Below, piece by piece: positions 1 through 10,071 of a stretch of 64,000 nucleotides of DNA. This DNA is from Blastococcus sp. CCUG 61487. GTDB taxonomy: Bacteria; Actinomycetota; Actinomycetes; Mycobacteriales; Geodermatophilaceae. Numbering within the stretch: position 1 is the first letter of the stretch; each line of letters begins with the position of its first letter. The stretch covers positions 1 to 64,000 of the forward strand of contig NZ_LWUA01000157.1 in assembly GCF_005222955.1 (NCBI RefSeq), in the 5' to 3' direction. The notes under the pieces were generated by a model. That model searched no databases. It was not told where the DNA came from and worked only from the letters and a program-made list of their open reading frames with translations. A program made the position numbers and the translations under genes.

Positions 1-17
1 CTCGCTGGGCAGTACAC

Positions 18-233
18 CTAGTTGATGCGGACGTCGCCGAAGCCCTCGATGGCGACGACGTCCCCGGAGCGCAGCTGCCGGCCCCTCCGGTCCTCGGCCT
101 CGCCGTTGACCCGGATGTCGGTGGTGGCCAGGACGTCCTTCACCTGCGCGCCGGTCGGGACGGCGTCGACGAGCTTGAGCAGCTGACCCAGCCGGATGGT
201 GTCCTCGCCGGGCCGCAGGTCGACGGTGCGCAT
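18..233 (-). CDS. S4-domain RNA-binding protein
   Basis: A 71-residue protein that is essentially one S4 domain, the small fold by which ribosomal protein S4, pseudouridine synthases and tyrosyl-tRNA synthetase bind structured RNA. The visible pattern is typical: IRLGQLLKLVDAV, then an RVNG turn (about residue 41) and a C-terminal SGDVVAIEG. It is of the free-standing YaaA/RqcP-like size. The ATG lies only five bases downstream of the stop of the MOSC gene, so the two are probably cotranscribed. A function in ribosome or tRNA binding is family inference; no partner is visible because the window begins just after its stop. Confidence 0.85.
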   Translation of the reverse strand: MRTVDLRPGEDTIRLGQLLKLVDAVPTGAQVKDVLATTDIRVNGEAEDRRGRQLRSGDVVAIEGFGDVRIN

Positions 234-238
234 GCCGC

Positions 239-961
239 TCAGTCTGCCGCCGGCGCCAGGACGTCGCCGACCCGGACCGTGCCCGGCTGCAGCACGGCGG
301 CACGGACGGCGAGCAGGCCGTCCCGCTCCCGGTGGATGGTCTTGAGCACCGAGGTGTCCCGCGCGATGCCGCCGGGCTGCGGCCGCGTGGTCATGACGCA
401 GCGGAAGATCGGCGCGCCGAAGCGGAGCTCGGACTCCCCGAGGACGGCGTTCCGTCCGGCCAGGTCGTCCTCCCCCGCGCCGTCGAGCAGCACGTTGGCG
501 CGGAACCTGCGGCGGTCCCAGGTGCCGAGCGTCCCGGTCGACACCAGCGAGAGCCGGATCCGGGGGCTGTCGTGGAACGGGCCGGTCGCCCCCTCCCACT
601 GCATCCACTCGGTGGGCCCGTCCGGTTCCTCGTCCCCCGGGTCTTCGTAGGTGGGGGCGTCGACGTTCTCGGTGGCGGCCCGCAGCTCCACCCGGCGGCC
701 CAGCCAGTCGGACAGGACGGCCTCGTCGGCGGTGGCCGTGCCGTCGGGCAGCACGATCTCCACCCCGCCGTCGGCGGTCACCCGGCCCGCGCCGAACAGC
801 AGCTCGGGCACCCGCCGGGCGGTGAGCCCCATGCCGGTGGCGCGGTCGAACAGCGCCCAGCCGCGGTCGCGGGGGATGCCGAGCGGGCCGACCCAGGTCT
901 CGGTCAGCCGCTCGCCCTGCAGCGACTTGACCGGATAGCGCCACAGCTCCAGCACGCGCAC
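239..961 (-). CDS. MOSC-domain protein
   Basis: A 240-residue protein with the two parts expected of stand-alone MOSC proteins: an N-terminal beta barrel beginning with LWRYPVKSLQGE, and a C-terminal MOSC (molybdenum cofactor sulfurase C-terminal) domain. The conserved cysteine of MOSC enzymes is visible in FRCVMTTRP near residue 190. Relatives handle sulfur on the molybdenum cofactor or act in N-hydroxylated substrate reduction; which one applies here is unknown. The start is a GTG that sits against the stop of the upstream epimerase gene, suggesting one transcript with 963-1877 and 18-233. Confidence 0.85.
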   Translation of the reverse strand: MRVLELWRYPVKSLQGERLTETWVGPLGIPRDRGWALFDRATGMGLTARRVPELLFGAGRVTADGGVEIVLPDGTATADEAVLSDWLGRRVELRAATENVDAPTYEDPGDEEPDGPTEWMQWEGATGPFHDSPRIRLSLVSTGTLGTWDRRRFRANVLLDGAGEDDLAGRNAVLGESELRFGAPIFRCVMTTRPQPGGIARDTSVLKTIHRERDGLLAVRAAVLQPGTVRVGDVLAPAAD

Positions 962-962
962 G

Positions 963-1877
963 TCAGCTCTCCGGGGTCCAGGTCAGCGTCCACGAGCCGG
1001 ACCAGGTCTCCCCCGGCTCCAGGACGACGACGTCCACGCCGTCGGCCAGCGCGTTCGCCGGGCAGCTCATCGGCTCGAGCGCCAGGCTGCGCCGGCGCTG
1101 ACCTTCCGGGAGCGAGTCGCCGCTGTAGACCAGCAGCCACGGCCAGGCCTCGTCGAGCGCGAGCTCCAGCTGCCCCGCGGCGCCGCGCAGCCGGGTGCGG
1201 GCCCAGCCGTCGTCGTCCCGGGCCAGGTCGGTGAGCGGGGTGTCGAAGGCGCGGTCGCCGATCCGGCCGACGGCGCCGTCGAACGGACGTCGTCCGCCGG
1301 TGGGCAGGCCGCCCTCGACGAGCAGCTCGGTGCGGCCGGGCAGCTGCACCTCGGCGTCGGCGATGCCACCGTCCTCGGTGGCGCCGACCGAGAAGTACGG
1401 GTGGAAGCCGGCGCCGAAGGGAGCGCGGCGGTCGCCGTCGTTGCGCACCCGCAGGGTGACGGTGAGCCCGTCGGGGGTGAGCACGTGGTCGATGGCCGCG
1501 CCCAGCCGGAAGGGGTAGCCCGGCCGGGGCAGGATCGTCGTCCCCACCGTGGCGGTGGTCCCGGTCGACGCCAGCACCGACCACGGCTGCCAGGTGACCA
1601 GGCCGTGCTGGGCGTTCGGCGCCTCGGGCGAGGCCACCTCGAGCTGGAGCTGCTCGCCCTCCCACGCCCACCGGCCGTCCCGGATCCGGTTGGGCCAGGG
1701 CAGCAGCACGCCACCGCGACGGCCGGGGAGCGTGCCGCCGGCCGGATAGCCGTCGAGCACCTCCCAGCCGCCGACGGTGAGCCGGCGCAGCGCCCCGCCG
1801 CGCAGGTCGATGGCGAGCGAGGCGTCCCCCGCGGTCAGCTCCACCTCGCGCGGCTGGTCCGGCCAGAGATCGGGCAT
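963..1877 (-). CDS. Aldose 1-epimerase family protein (mutarotase)
   Basis: A 304-residue protein of the galactose mutarotase superfamily, which interconverts alpha and beta anomers of free sugars. The family histidine lies in GFHPYFSV (about residue 165), an earlier conserved histidine in AQHGLVTWQ, and the catalytic glutamate is probably in LALEPMSCP near the C terminus. The actinobacterial DUF4432/GalM-like type also includes enzymes acting on glucose-6-phosphate derivatives, so the exact sugar is open. It is first in a tight three-gene minus-strand group and diverges from the monooxygenase gene at 2012 with about 135 bases between the two starts. Confidence 0.85.
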   Translation of the reverse strand: MPDLWPDQPREVELTAGDASLAIDLRGGALRRLTVGGWEVLDGYPAGGTLPGRRGGVLLPWPNRIRDGRWAWEGEQLQLEVASPEAPNAQHGLVTWQPWSVLASTGTTATVGTTILPRPGYPFRLGAAIDHVLTPDGLTVTLRVRNDGDRRAPFGAGFHPYFSVGATEDGGIADAEVQLPGRTELLVEGGLPTGGRRPFDGAVGRIGDRAFDTPLTDLARDDDGWARTRLRGAAGQLELALDEAWPWLLVYSGDSLPEGQRRRSLALEPMSCPANALADGVDVVVLEPGETWSGSWTLTWTPES

Positions 1878-2011
1878 GCGGCCACCTCACCACGCCGCGC
1901 GGGATCCGCGCACTGCGCCCGTCGCCCAAACCAGAATCGAGTTCGGTTCGGTTAGTGTGGCGCAGGTCTCTGCGCCGTGACGTCCGACGCGGCCGAGGGA
2001 GGGAGCCCGTC

Positions 2012-3828
<1,817 letters not shown>

Positions 3829-3832
<4 letters not shown>

Positions 3833-5034
3833 GCGATCTGGAGAACCTGGTCCGGGACATCGACGTCGCCGATCCGTACCCGGTCTGGCAGTCGCTGCTC
3901 GACCGCGGTCCGATCGTCGCGCCCGACGGTTCCTTCGCCCTGCTCACCGCGCACGAGCACTGCGACGCCGTGCTGCGCTCCCCGCTGGTGAGCGTCGACC
4001 GCAACCACTCCACGACGTGGCAGGAGATCGCCGCGACGCTGCCGCCCGAGGAGCTCGCCCGGCAGGAGCGGCAACGCAGCTTCCTGTTCCTCGACCCGCC
4101 GGACCACACCCGGCTGCGCCGCCTGGTCAGCAAGGCGTTCACGCCGCGGACCGTCGCCGAGCTGACACCGTTCGTCGAGCAGTTGACCGAGGACCTGCTG
4201 GACGCCGCGGTCGCCCGGGGAGCGCTCGAGGTCGTCGGCGACCTCGCCTACCCGCTACCGGTCACCGTGATCAGCCGGATGCTCGGCGTGCCCGAGGAGG
4301 ACCACGTCAGGTTCTCCGCCTGGTCCGACGTGCTGGCCAAGAGCCTGGACGACGGGCCGGCGACGGAGGACAGCGAGGACGCCCGGGCGCGGCGGCACGC
4401 CAGCGACGAGTTCCGCGCCTACTTCACCGAGCTGTGCGCGCAGCGCCGCGCCGAGCCGCGGGACGACCTGCTCAGCGCGCTGGTGCAGATCGAGCACGAG
4501 GGTGACCGGCTCACCAACGACGAGCTGCTCAACACCGCGCAGCTGCTGCTCGTCGCCGGGCACGAGACGACCGTCAACCTGATCGCGAACGGGACCCTGG
4601 CGCTCCTGCGCGACGACGTCCTCCGCGCCCAGGTGGCCGCCGACGCGACGTGCGCCGCCGGGGTCGTCGAGGAGGTGCTGCGGCTGGATCCGCCGGTGCA
4701 GATGACCGCCCGCGTGGCGCGGGAGGACCTCCCGGTGCCGGGCGGCACCGTCCGCGCCGGGGGCCGGGTGGTGCTGCTCATCGCCGCCGCGGGCCGGGAT
4801 CCGGAGCACCACGCCGATCCGCTCCGCCTCGACCCGACGCGGACCAGCCCGCACCTGGCCTTCGGCATCGGCCACCACTACTGCCTGGGCGCACCGCTGG
4901 CCCGGCTGGAAGGTCGGGTGGCGTTGCAGGCACTGGCGCGGCGGCTGGGCGGCGCCCGGCTGGGCGAGCTGACCTACAAGCCCAACCGCATCCTGCGCGG
5001 GCCGGCCCGGCTCGAGGTGCTCCTCCCCGCCTGA
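3829..5034 (+). CDS. Cytochrome P450
   Basis: A 401-residue soluble bacterial P450. The I-helix oxygen-binding motif AGHETT is near residue 244, the K-helix ExxR is EEVLR near 281, and the heme-cysteine loop FGIGHHYCLG is near 345-352, with the cysteine in place. The GTG start overlaps the TGA of the monooxygenase (GTGA), a strong sign of coupled translation and joint function. No ferredoxin or ferredoxin reductase gene is adjacent, so electrons must come from elsewhere. With the Baeyer-Villiger enzyme before it and an acyl-CoA dehydrogenase after it, oxidation of a cyclic or terpenoid/steroid substrate is likely but unproven. Confidence 0.93.
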
Positions 5035-5042
5035 GCCGCCAC

Positions 5043-5098
5043 GACTTCTGCGATCTCGTGGCCGTCCAGGCCCTGATGGCCACGAGATCGCAGAACTC
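5043..5098. terminator. Long intergenic hairpin after the P450 gene
   Basis: Two arms of 18 bases (5046-5063 and 5078-5095) are perfectly complementary around a 14-base loop; two more pairs form outside after one mismatch. It begins a few bases after the P450 stop and lacks a T-tract, as is common for actinobacterial terminators. The arm contains TGCGATCTCGTGGCC. It may also be a member of a dispersed palindromic repeat family. Confidence 0.7.
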
Positions 5099-5227
5099 GG
5101 CATCGCCGGGAGACCGGGCGACGCCAGCGTGCGCTCGCGACGAGCGAATCGTGAGCGCGGGGATCCTCTCCACCGGTGCCCGGCTCGACCGCAGGTACCG
5201 TCCGGAGCAGCCTGCCGAAGGAGAACC

Positions 5228-6391
5228 GTGCCCGTCGAGCGCGAACTGCCCACCCCCGAGGCCGGAGACCTGCTGGCCCTCACCCGCGAGATCGCCGACG
5301 CGGAGCTCGCGCCCAGGGCCGCGCAGTACGAGCGCGAGGAGCGGTTCCCGCGCGAGGTGTTCCGCCTGCTGGGGGACGCCGGCCTGATGGGGCTGCCGTT
5401 CGGCGAGGACGTCGGCGGCGGGGGCCAGCCGTACGAGGTGTACCTGCAGGTGGTCGAGGAGCTCGCCGCCCGGTGGGCGAGCGTGGCGCTGGGCGTCAGC
5501 GTGCACACGCTGTCCTGCTTCCCGGTGGACAACTTCGGCACCGAGGCGCAGCGCCGCGACCTGCTGCCGGACATGGTGGGCGGGCAGCTGCTCGGCGCGT
5601 ACTGCCTGTCGGAGGCGCACGCCGGCTCCGACCCGGCGGCGATGCGGGCGGGCGCCCGGGCCGGTGCCGACGGCTGGGTGGCCTCCGGCGAGAAGGCCTG
5701 GGTCACCCACGGCGGGCACGCCGACTTCTACTCGACGTTCCTGCGCACGCCCGACGACGGCGAGCGGGCGATCTCCTGCTTCCACCTCACGCCCGACCTG
5801 GCCGGGTTCAGCGCAGCGCCGCCCGAGCAGAAGATGGGGCTCACCGGCTCCACGACCGCCGCCATCCGGCTGGACGACGTCCCGGTGCCGGCCGACCGGC
5901 TCGTGGGCGAGCGGGGCCGCGGCATGGGGATCGCCCTGGCCGCGCTGGACTCCGGGCGGCTGGGCGTCAGCGCCGTCGCCGTGGGGCTGGCGCAGTCGGC
6001 GCTGGACCTGGCGGTCTCCTACGCGGTGGAGCGGGAGGCGTTCGGCCGGCCCATCGCCCAGCACCAGGGGGTGTCGTTCCTGCTCGCCGACATGGCCGCG
6101 GCGGTCGAGTCGGCCCGGGCGATGTACCTGGTGGCGGCGCGGCGCAAGGACGCCGGCAAGCCGTACTCCCGGCAGGCGAGCATCGCCAAGCTGGTGGCGA
6201 CCGACGCGGCGATGAAGGTGACGACCGACGCCGTCCAGGTGCTCGGCGGGGCCGGGTACACCCGCGACCACCCGGCCGAGCGCTACATGCGCGAGGCGAA
6301 GGTCATGCAGATCTTCGAGGGGACCAACCAGATCCAGCGGATGGTCATCGGCCGGCACCTCACCGCCGAGGCGGTACCGCCGGCCGGCTGA
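5228..6391 (+). CDS. Acyl-CoA dehydrogenase
   Basis: A 387-residue FAD enzyme of the short/medium-chain acyl-CoA dehydrogenase family, which introduces a 2,3-double bond into acyl-CoA and passes electrons to ETF. The FAD-binding segment CLSEAHAGSDPAAM is near residue 130, the middle beta domain follows, and the C-terminal helical domain carries GGAGYTRDHPAER and IFEGTNQIQR (the family's usual catalytic glutamate position, near 363). GTG at 5228 is chosen because GAAGGAGAACC precedes it. It follows the monooxygenase/P450 pair after about 190 bases and a hairpin, so it is probably transcribed separately but may serve the same catabolic route. Confidence 0.92.
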   Translation: MPVERELPTPEAGDLLALTREIADAELAPRAAQYEREERFPREVFRLLGDAGLMGLPFGEDVGGGGQPYEVYLQVVEELAARWASVALGVSVHTLSCFPVDNFGTEAQRRDLLPDMVGGQLLGAYCLSEAHAGSDPAAMRAGARAGADGWVASGEKAWVTHGGHADFYSTFLRTPDDGERAISCFHLTPDLAGFSAAPPEQKMGLTGSTTAAIRLDDVPVPADRLVGERGRGMGIALAALDSGRLGVSAVAVGLAQSALDLAVSYAVEREAFGRPIAQHQGVSFLLADMAAAVESARAMYLVAARRKDAGKPYSRQASIAKLVATDAAMKVTTDAVQVLGGAGYTRDHPAERYMREAKVMQIFEGTNQIQRMVIGRHLTAEAVPPAG

Positions 6392-6400
6392 CCCGCCGGC

Positions 6401-6416
6401 GGTTCCACGTGGAACC
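6401..6416. promoter_or_regulatory. parS-like centromere site
   Basis: A perfect 16-base palindrome, GGTTCCACGTGGAACC, nine bases after the acyl-CoA dehydrogenase stop. It shares the core TTCCACGTGGAA with the sites next to parA at 57.4 kb, and resembles the ParB site TGTTTCACGTGAAACA known from many bacteria. Assignment as parS is inference from this similarity and from closeness to oriC. Confidence 0.7.
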
Positions 6417-6485
6417 CACCGATCGGTGGACGCGGCGACGACGGCCCACGGCGAGACTGGAGCGAAGCGGACTCCAGGAGGCACC

Positions 6486-6962
6486 GTGTCCGACCACCGC
6501 TTGCCCGCACCGCACCTGCCCGCACCGCACCTGCGTGCCGCCGACGCCGTCCGCGCGGCGCTGGCCGCCGTGCTGGGTGAGCACATGGCGGCGGGCCGGC
6601 TGACCGTCGCCGAGTACGAGGAGCGCCTGGCCCGCGCCTACGCCGCGACCACCTACGGCGAGCTCGGCGAGCTGACCGCTGACCTCCCGCGCGGCGCGCC
6701 GCCCGAGCAGCCTGCTCGGCGCGCCCACAGCCGGGCCGCCCGTCACGGTTGGGGGTGCCACGGTGCGGACGCCGGAGCCTGGCGGTCGTGGGCGAGCACC
6801 GCCGCGATCGTCCTGACCATCTGGGCGCTCACCTCGCTGGCCAGCGCGCAGCTGCTCTACTTCTGGCCGATGTGGGTCATCGGGCCGTGGGGCGCGCTGC
6901 TGCTCGCGCAGAGCCGGGGCGGCCGCGGACGGAGCCGGCCGCTGGGCCGGTCGGCGATGTGA
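6486..6962 (+). CDS. DUF1707 (SHOCT-like) membrane protein
   Basis: A 158-residue protein. The N-terminal part is the short DUF1707 helical domain, recognisable by LRAADAVRAALAAVLGEHMA, then GRLTVAEYEERLARAYAA and TYGELGELTADLP (about residues 15-70), an actinobacterial module often placed before membrane or DUF1707-SHOCT partner segments. The C-terminal part has two hydrophobic helices, around residues 103-121 and 124-140. GTG at 6486 follows CTCCAGGAGGCACC, a good ribosome-binding site. Function unknown; members are often annotated as membrane-associated or cell-wall stress-linked proteins without direct proof. Confidence 0.8.
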   Translation: MSDHRLPAPHLPAPHLRAADAVRAALAAVLGEHMAAGRLTVAEYEERLARAYAATTYGELGELTADLPRGAPPEQPARRAHSRAARHGWGCHGADAGAWRSWASTAAIVLTIWALTSLASAQLLYFWPMWVIGPWGALLLAQSRGGRGRSRPLGRSAM

Positions 6963-6990
6963 GCCTGCGGCGGGATCTCCGGGAACGACG

Positions 6991-7015
6991 AAGGGCTCCC
7001 CATCGGGGAGCCCTT
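6991..7015. terminator. Rho-independent-type hairpin, bidirectional
   Basis: An 11-bp perfect stem (AAGGGCTCCCC at 6991-7001 and its complement at 7005-7015) with a three-base loop. It lies between the DUF1707 gene (plus) and the 3' end of tRNA-Leu (minus), so it can end both transcripts. Confidence 0.85.
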
Positions 7016-7023
7016 CGCTGCTG

Positions 7024-7106
7024 TGGGCAAGGGGGGAGTTGAACCCCCACGTCCTCTCGGACACACGGACCTGAACCGTGCGCGTCTGCCATTCCGCCAC
7101 TTGCCC
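7024..7106 (-). tRNA. tRNA-Leu(CAG)
   Basis: On the minus strand an 83-base type II tRNA can be folded: acceptor GGGCAAG pairs with CTTGCCC, the D arm has GCGGAATGGCAGAC, the anticodon loop is TTCAGGT (anticodon CAG), a long variable arm TGTCCGAGAGGACGT follows, and the T arm has GGTTCAACTCC. CCA is not encoded. A terminator-like hairpin lies just past its 3' end. Confidence 0.95.
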
Positions 7107-7228
7107 GGCGAGCGACGACAGTAGCAGCCGGGAGCCGTCACCAGAGGAGGGGGTCGGTCGTTCCCCGGGGGACCTGCACAATCGTCCCGGGCGTCGCGCG
7201 TTTGCCGTTCCGCGATGCGACACCCGGC

Positions 7229-7234
7229 TACGAT
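7229..7234 (+). promoter_or_regulatory. Candidate -10 element for the fhaA operon
   Basis: TACGAT lies 45 bases before the fhaA start, in the only gap (7107-7278) from which the fhaA-to-pknA operon could be transcribed. No convincing -35 at standard spacing is seen, so this is tentative. Confidence 0.3.
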
Positions 7235-7278
7235 CATGCGAACACGGCAGGACGTCCGGCGAGCGCGAAGGAGCGACT

Positions 7279-8091
7279 GTGGGTGTGCTGCAGCGCTTCG
7301 AGCGACGGCTGGAGGGCATGGTCGGGCTGGCCTTCGCCCGGCTCTTCAAGGGCAAGGTGCACCCCGCCGAGATCGCCCAGGCCCTGCAGCGCGAGGCCGA
7401 CGAGCAGACCACCGTGGTCGGCGAGGGCCGCCTCCTCGCGCCCAACGTCTACGTCGTCCGCCTCGGTGACACCGACTACGAGCACCTCGGTCAGTGGTCC
7501 GAGCAGCTCGCCGGCGAGCTCGCCGACATGGTCGCCGAGCACATCGAGGACGAGGGCTACCAGATCTTCGACGCCGTCCGCGTCCGCCTCGAGCTCGACT
7601 CCGACCTGCCCACCGGGGTGTTCGAGGTGGCCTCCGAGGTCGCCGACCCGTCCCGGCCGGCCTCCCGAGGTGACCTCGCCGCCGCCGGGGCCCCTCCGGT
7701 CCCGGGCCATCCCCCGCTCCCGCCGCTGCCTCCGCTGCGCGGCCACGTCGGCGACACCGGCAACGTCCCGCCGTCCCCCCGTGGCCCGAGCGCCCGGAGC
7801 ACCGTCACCCACGCCCTGGTCGTCGACGGTCCCGGCACCCGCCACGAGCTCTCCCGCGGGCGCAACGTCATCGGCCGGGGCACCGAGGCCGACATCCGCC
7901 TCCCCGACACCGGGGTCAGCCGCAAGCACGTCGACGTTGTCCTCGAGGGCGACGTCGCCACCGCCGAGGACCTCGGCTCGACCAACGGCACCCTGGTCAA
8001 CGGCCGGCGGATCAGCCGTCAGCCGCTCGCCGACGGCGACGTCATCCGGATCGGGCACTCGGTGCTGGTGTACCGGCGGGACGGCGCGTGA
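7279..8091 (+). CDS. fhaA: FhaA, DUF3662 and FHA domain protein
   Basis: A 270-residue protein with the DUF3662 domain at the N terminus (GVLQRFERRLEGMVGLAFAR, residues 2-21, to about 125), a proline-rich linker, and a C-terminal forkhead-associated domain with the hallmark GRGTEAD ... SRKHVDV ... STNGT (about residues 196-262). FHA domains bind phosphothreonine. In mycobacteria FhaA is recruited by phosphorylated MviN and tunes lipid II export and peptidoglycan synthesis at poles and septum. GTG at 7279 follows GAAGGAGCGAC. It opens a run of six genes (fhaA-fhaB-pstP-rodA-pbpA-pknA) in the order known from actinobacteria. Confidence 0.95.
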   Translation: MGVLQRFERRLEGMVGLAFARLFKGKVHPAEIAQALQREADEQTTVVGEGRLLAPNVYVVRLGDTDYEHLGQWSEQLAGELADMVAEHIEDEGYQIFDAVRVRLELDSDLPTGVFEVASEVADPSRPASRGDLAAAGAPPVPGHPPLPPLPPLRGHVGDTGNVPPSPRGPSARSTVTHALVVDGPGTRHELSRGRNVIGRGTEADIRLPDTGVSRKHVDVVLEGDVATAEDLGSTNGTLVNGRRISRQPLADGDVIRIGHSVLVYRRDGA

Positions 8092-8167
8092 CGAGGTCGC
8101 CGAAGTCACGCATGAGCAGGGCGGTACCGGGCACGCAGTCGCCGATGGCGAGCGAGGTGACCGGCTG

Positions 8168-8629
8168 ATGGCGGAGATCGTGCTGCAGGCGTTCCGCTTC
8201 GGCTTCCTCCTGCTGCTGTGGCTGTTCATCTTCGCCGCGTTCCGCGTGGTCCGGGCGGACCTGTTCGGCGGCCGGGCCGGCCGGGTGGCGTCGGTTCCCC
8301 CGCGTGCGGCCGCGCCGAGCAAGAAGCGCGGCGGCAAGGGTCCGCGCACGCTGGTGGTCACCGCCGGGCCGCTCACCGGCACCAAGATCACGCTGGGCGA
8401 GCAGCCGATCCTCATCGGCCGCGCCGACGACTCCACGCTCGTGCTCACCGACGACTTCGCCAGCTCCCGGCACGCCCGCCTGACCAACCGCGGCGGCCAG
8501 TGGTACGTCGAGGACCTCGGCTCCACCAACGGCACCTACCTCGACCAGCAGCGCGTGCAGGGCCCGCTGCTGGTCAGCCCCGGTCAGCCGATCCGCATCG
8601 GCCAGACGGCGCTGGAGCTCCGCTCATGA
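8168..8629 (+). CDS. fhaB: FhaB/FipA, membrane-anchored FHA protein
   Basis: A 153-residue protein with one N-terminal transmembrane helix (about residues 8-27), a basic linker, and a C-terminal FHA domain (LIGRADDS, SSRHARL, STNGTYLD, about residues 80-150). In mycobacteria the orthologue FipA is phosphorylated by PknA/PknB and bridges FtsZ and FtsQ at the septum under stress. Its stop overlaps the ATG of pstP (ATGA), so the two are translationally coupled. The 76-base gap to fhaA contains no obvious terminator. Confidence 0.93.
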   Translation: MAEIVLQAFRFGFLLLLWLFIFAAFRVVRADLFGGRAGRVASVPPRAAAPSKKRGGKGPRTLVVTAGPLTGTKITLGEQPILIGRADDSTLVLTDDFASSRHARLTNRGGQWYVEDLGSTNGTYLDQQRVQGPLLVSPGQPIRIGQTALELRS

Positions 8630-10071
8630 CCCTCGCCCTGCGCTACGCGGCGCGCTCGGACCGCGGGCTGATCCGCGGCAACAACCAGGACTCGGTCTAC
8701 GCCGGCCCCCGGCTGCTCGCCGTCGCCGACGGCATGGGCGGGCACGCCGCGGGCGACGTCGCCAGCAAGGTCGTCATCGCCGCGCTGCAGCACCTGGACG
8801 ACGACGCCCCCTCCGGCGACATGCTGCAGGCGCTCCGCGAGGCGGTCTTCGAGGGCAGCGAGCACCTGCGCGAGGTCATCCGCGACTCCCCCCAGCTCGA
8901 GGGCATGGGGACGACGCTGACGGCGATCCTGTTCGCCGGCGGCCGGCTGGCGCTCTGCCACGTCGGCGACTCCCGCGCCTACCTGCTCCGCGACGGCGAG
9001 TTCACCCAGATCACGCACGACGACACCTTCGTGCAGACGCTGATCGACGACGGCCGGATCACCCCGGAGGAGGCCAACAGCCACCCCCAGCGCTCGCTGC
9101 TGCTCCGCGCCCTCAACGGCCAGGAGGTCGAGCCCGACCTGTCGATGCGCGAGGCGCGGGCCGGCGACAGGTACCTGCTCTGCTCCGACGGCCTCTCCGG
9201 CGTGGTCAGCGAGGACACCCTCGCCGATGCGCTCACCGACCCCGACCCGCAGACCACCGCCGACCGGCTGGTCGAGCTCGCGCTGCGCGGCGGCGGCCCG
9301 GACAACATCACGGTGATCGTCGCCGACGTGGTCGACGACGACGGCCACGGTGTGCCGATGGAGCCGGTCATCGACGGCGCCGCCGGCGACTACATCGGGC
9401 AACGCCAGGTGGACGGCAACTCCGCCGCCGGACGGGCAGCCCTCGCCGATCCCCCACCGCCCCCCGACCCGCCGACACCGCCGACGGGCGGTGGCCCCTC
9501 CGCCCGCCGCCGCCCGCTGCGACTTCTCCTGGGGGCGGGGCTCGTGCTGGTGCTCGTGCTGGCCGGGGCGATCGGTGGCTACGTGTGGGCGCTGCAGAAC
9601 TGGTTCGTCGGGGTCGACGGCGACGAGGGGAGCGCCGAGGTCGCGGTGTTCCGCGGCCTGGACGTCTCCGTCCTCGGCCTCGACCTGTACCGGATGGACC
9701 GGCACTCCGATCTGCCGCTCGCGGACCTGACGCCGGCGGCCCGCAACCGGGTCGAGGGCGGCATCACCGCCGACGACTCCGCTCACGCCGACCGCATCGT
9801 CGCCGCGCTGCGCGCCCAGCGGCTGCCGGTCTGCCGCGAGGAGGAGCCGGTCGACGACGCCGGGGACGCGGGCACCCCGCCCGAGGAGACCGTCGCCCCC
9901 GAGGAGACCGCGCCGCCGGTCCCGGGCGCACCGCTCCCGCCGCCCGACCCGAGCACGCCGGGGGCCGAAAGCGCGGCGCCGGAGGAGTCCGAGCCGCCGG
10001 TCGAGGAGGACCGGGCCGCCGCGACGACGTCGTCGCCCCGCCCGGGGGTGGACTGCCGGGAGGCCGAGTGA
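8626..10071 (+). CDS. pstP: PstP, PP2C-type serine/threonine phosphatase
   Basis: A 481-residue PPM/PP2C phosphatase with an intracellular catalytic domain (residues 1-240). Metal-binding motifs are visible: RGNNQDS near 20-26, VADGMGGHAAGD near 33-44, GDSRAY near 116, and GGGPDNITVIV near 223-233. A low-complexity linker, one transmembrane helix at about 297-322 and an extracellular tail rich in Pro, Glu and Thr follow. It reverses the phosphorylation made by PknA and PknB. The ATG overlaps the fhaB stop and its own TGA overlaps the rodA ATG, giving tight coupling. Confidence 0.95.
   Translation: MTLALRYAARSDRGLIRGNNQDSVYAGPRLLAVADGMGGHAAGDVASKVVIAALQHLDDDAPSGDMLQALREAVFEGSEHLREVIRDSPQLEGMGTTLTAILFAGGRLALCHVGDSRAYLLRDGEFTQITHDDTFVQTLIDDGRITPEEANSHPQRSLLLRALNGQEVEPDLSMREARAGDRYLLCSDGLSGVVSEDTLADALTDPDPQTTADRLVELALRGGGPDNITVIVADVVDDDGHGVPMEPVIDGAAGDYIGQRQVDGNSAAGRAALADPPPPPDPPTPPTGGGPSARRRPLRLLLGAGLVLVLVLAGAIGGYVWALQNWFVGVDGDEGSAEVAVFRGLDVSVLGLDLYRMDRHSDLPLADLTPAARNRVEGGITADDSAHADRIVAALRAQRLPVCREEEPVDDAGDAGTPPEETVAPEETAPPVPGAPLPPPDPSTPGAESAAPEESEPPVEEDRAAATTSSPRPGVDCREAE

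Noticed and set aside
4778-6586. A 602-codon minus-strand frame across the P450 end and acyl-CoA dehydrogenase
   Set aside because: It spans two real genes and the hairpin between them, and shows no domain.
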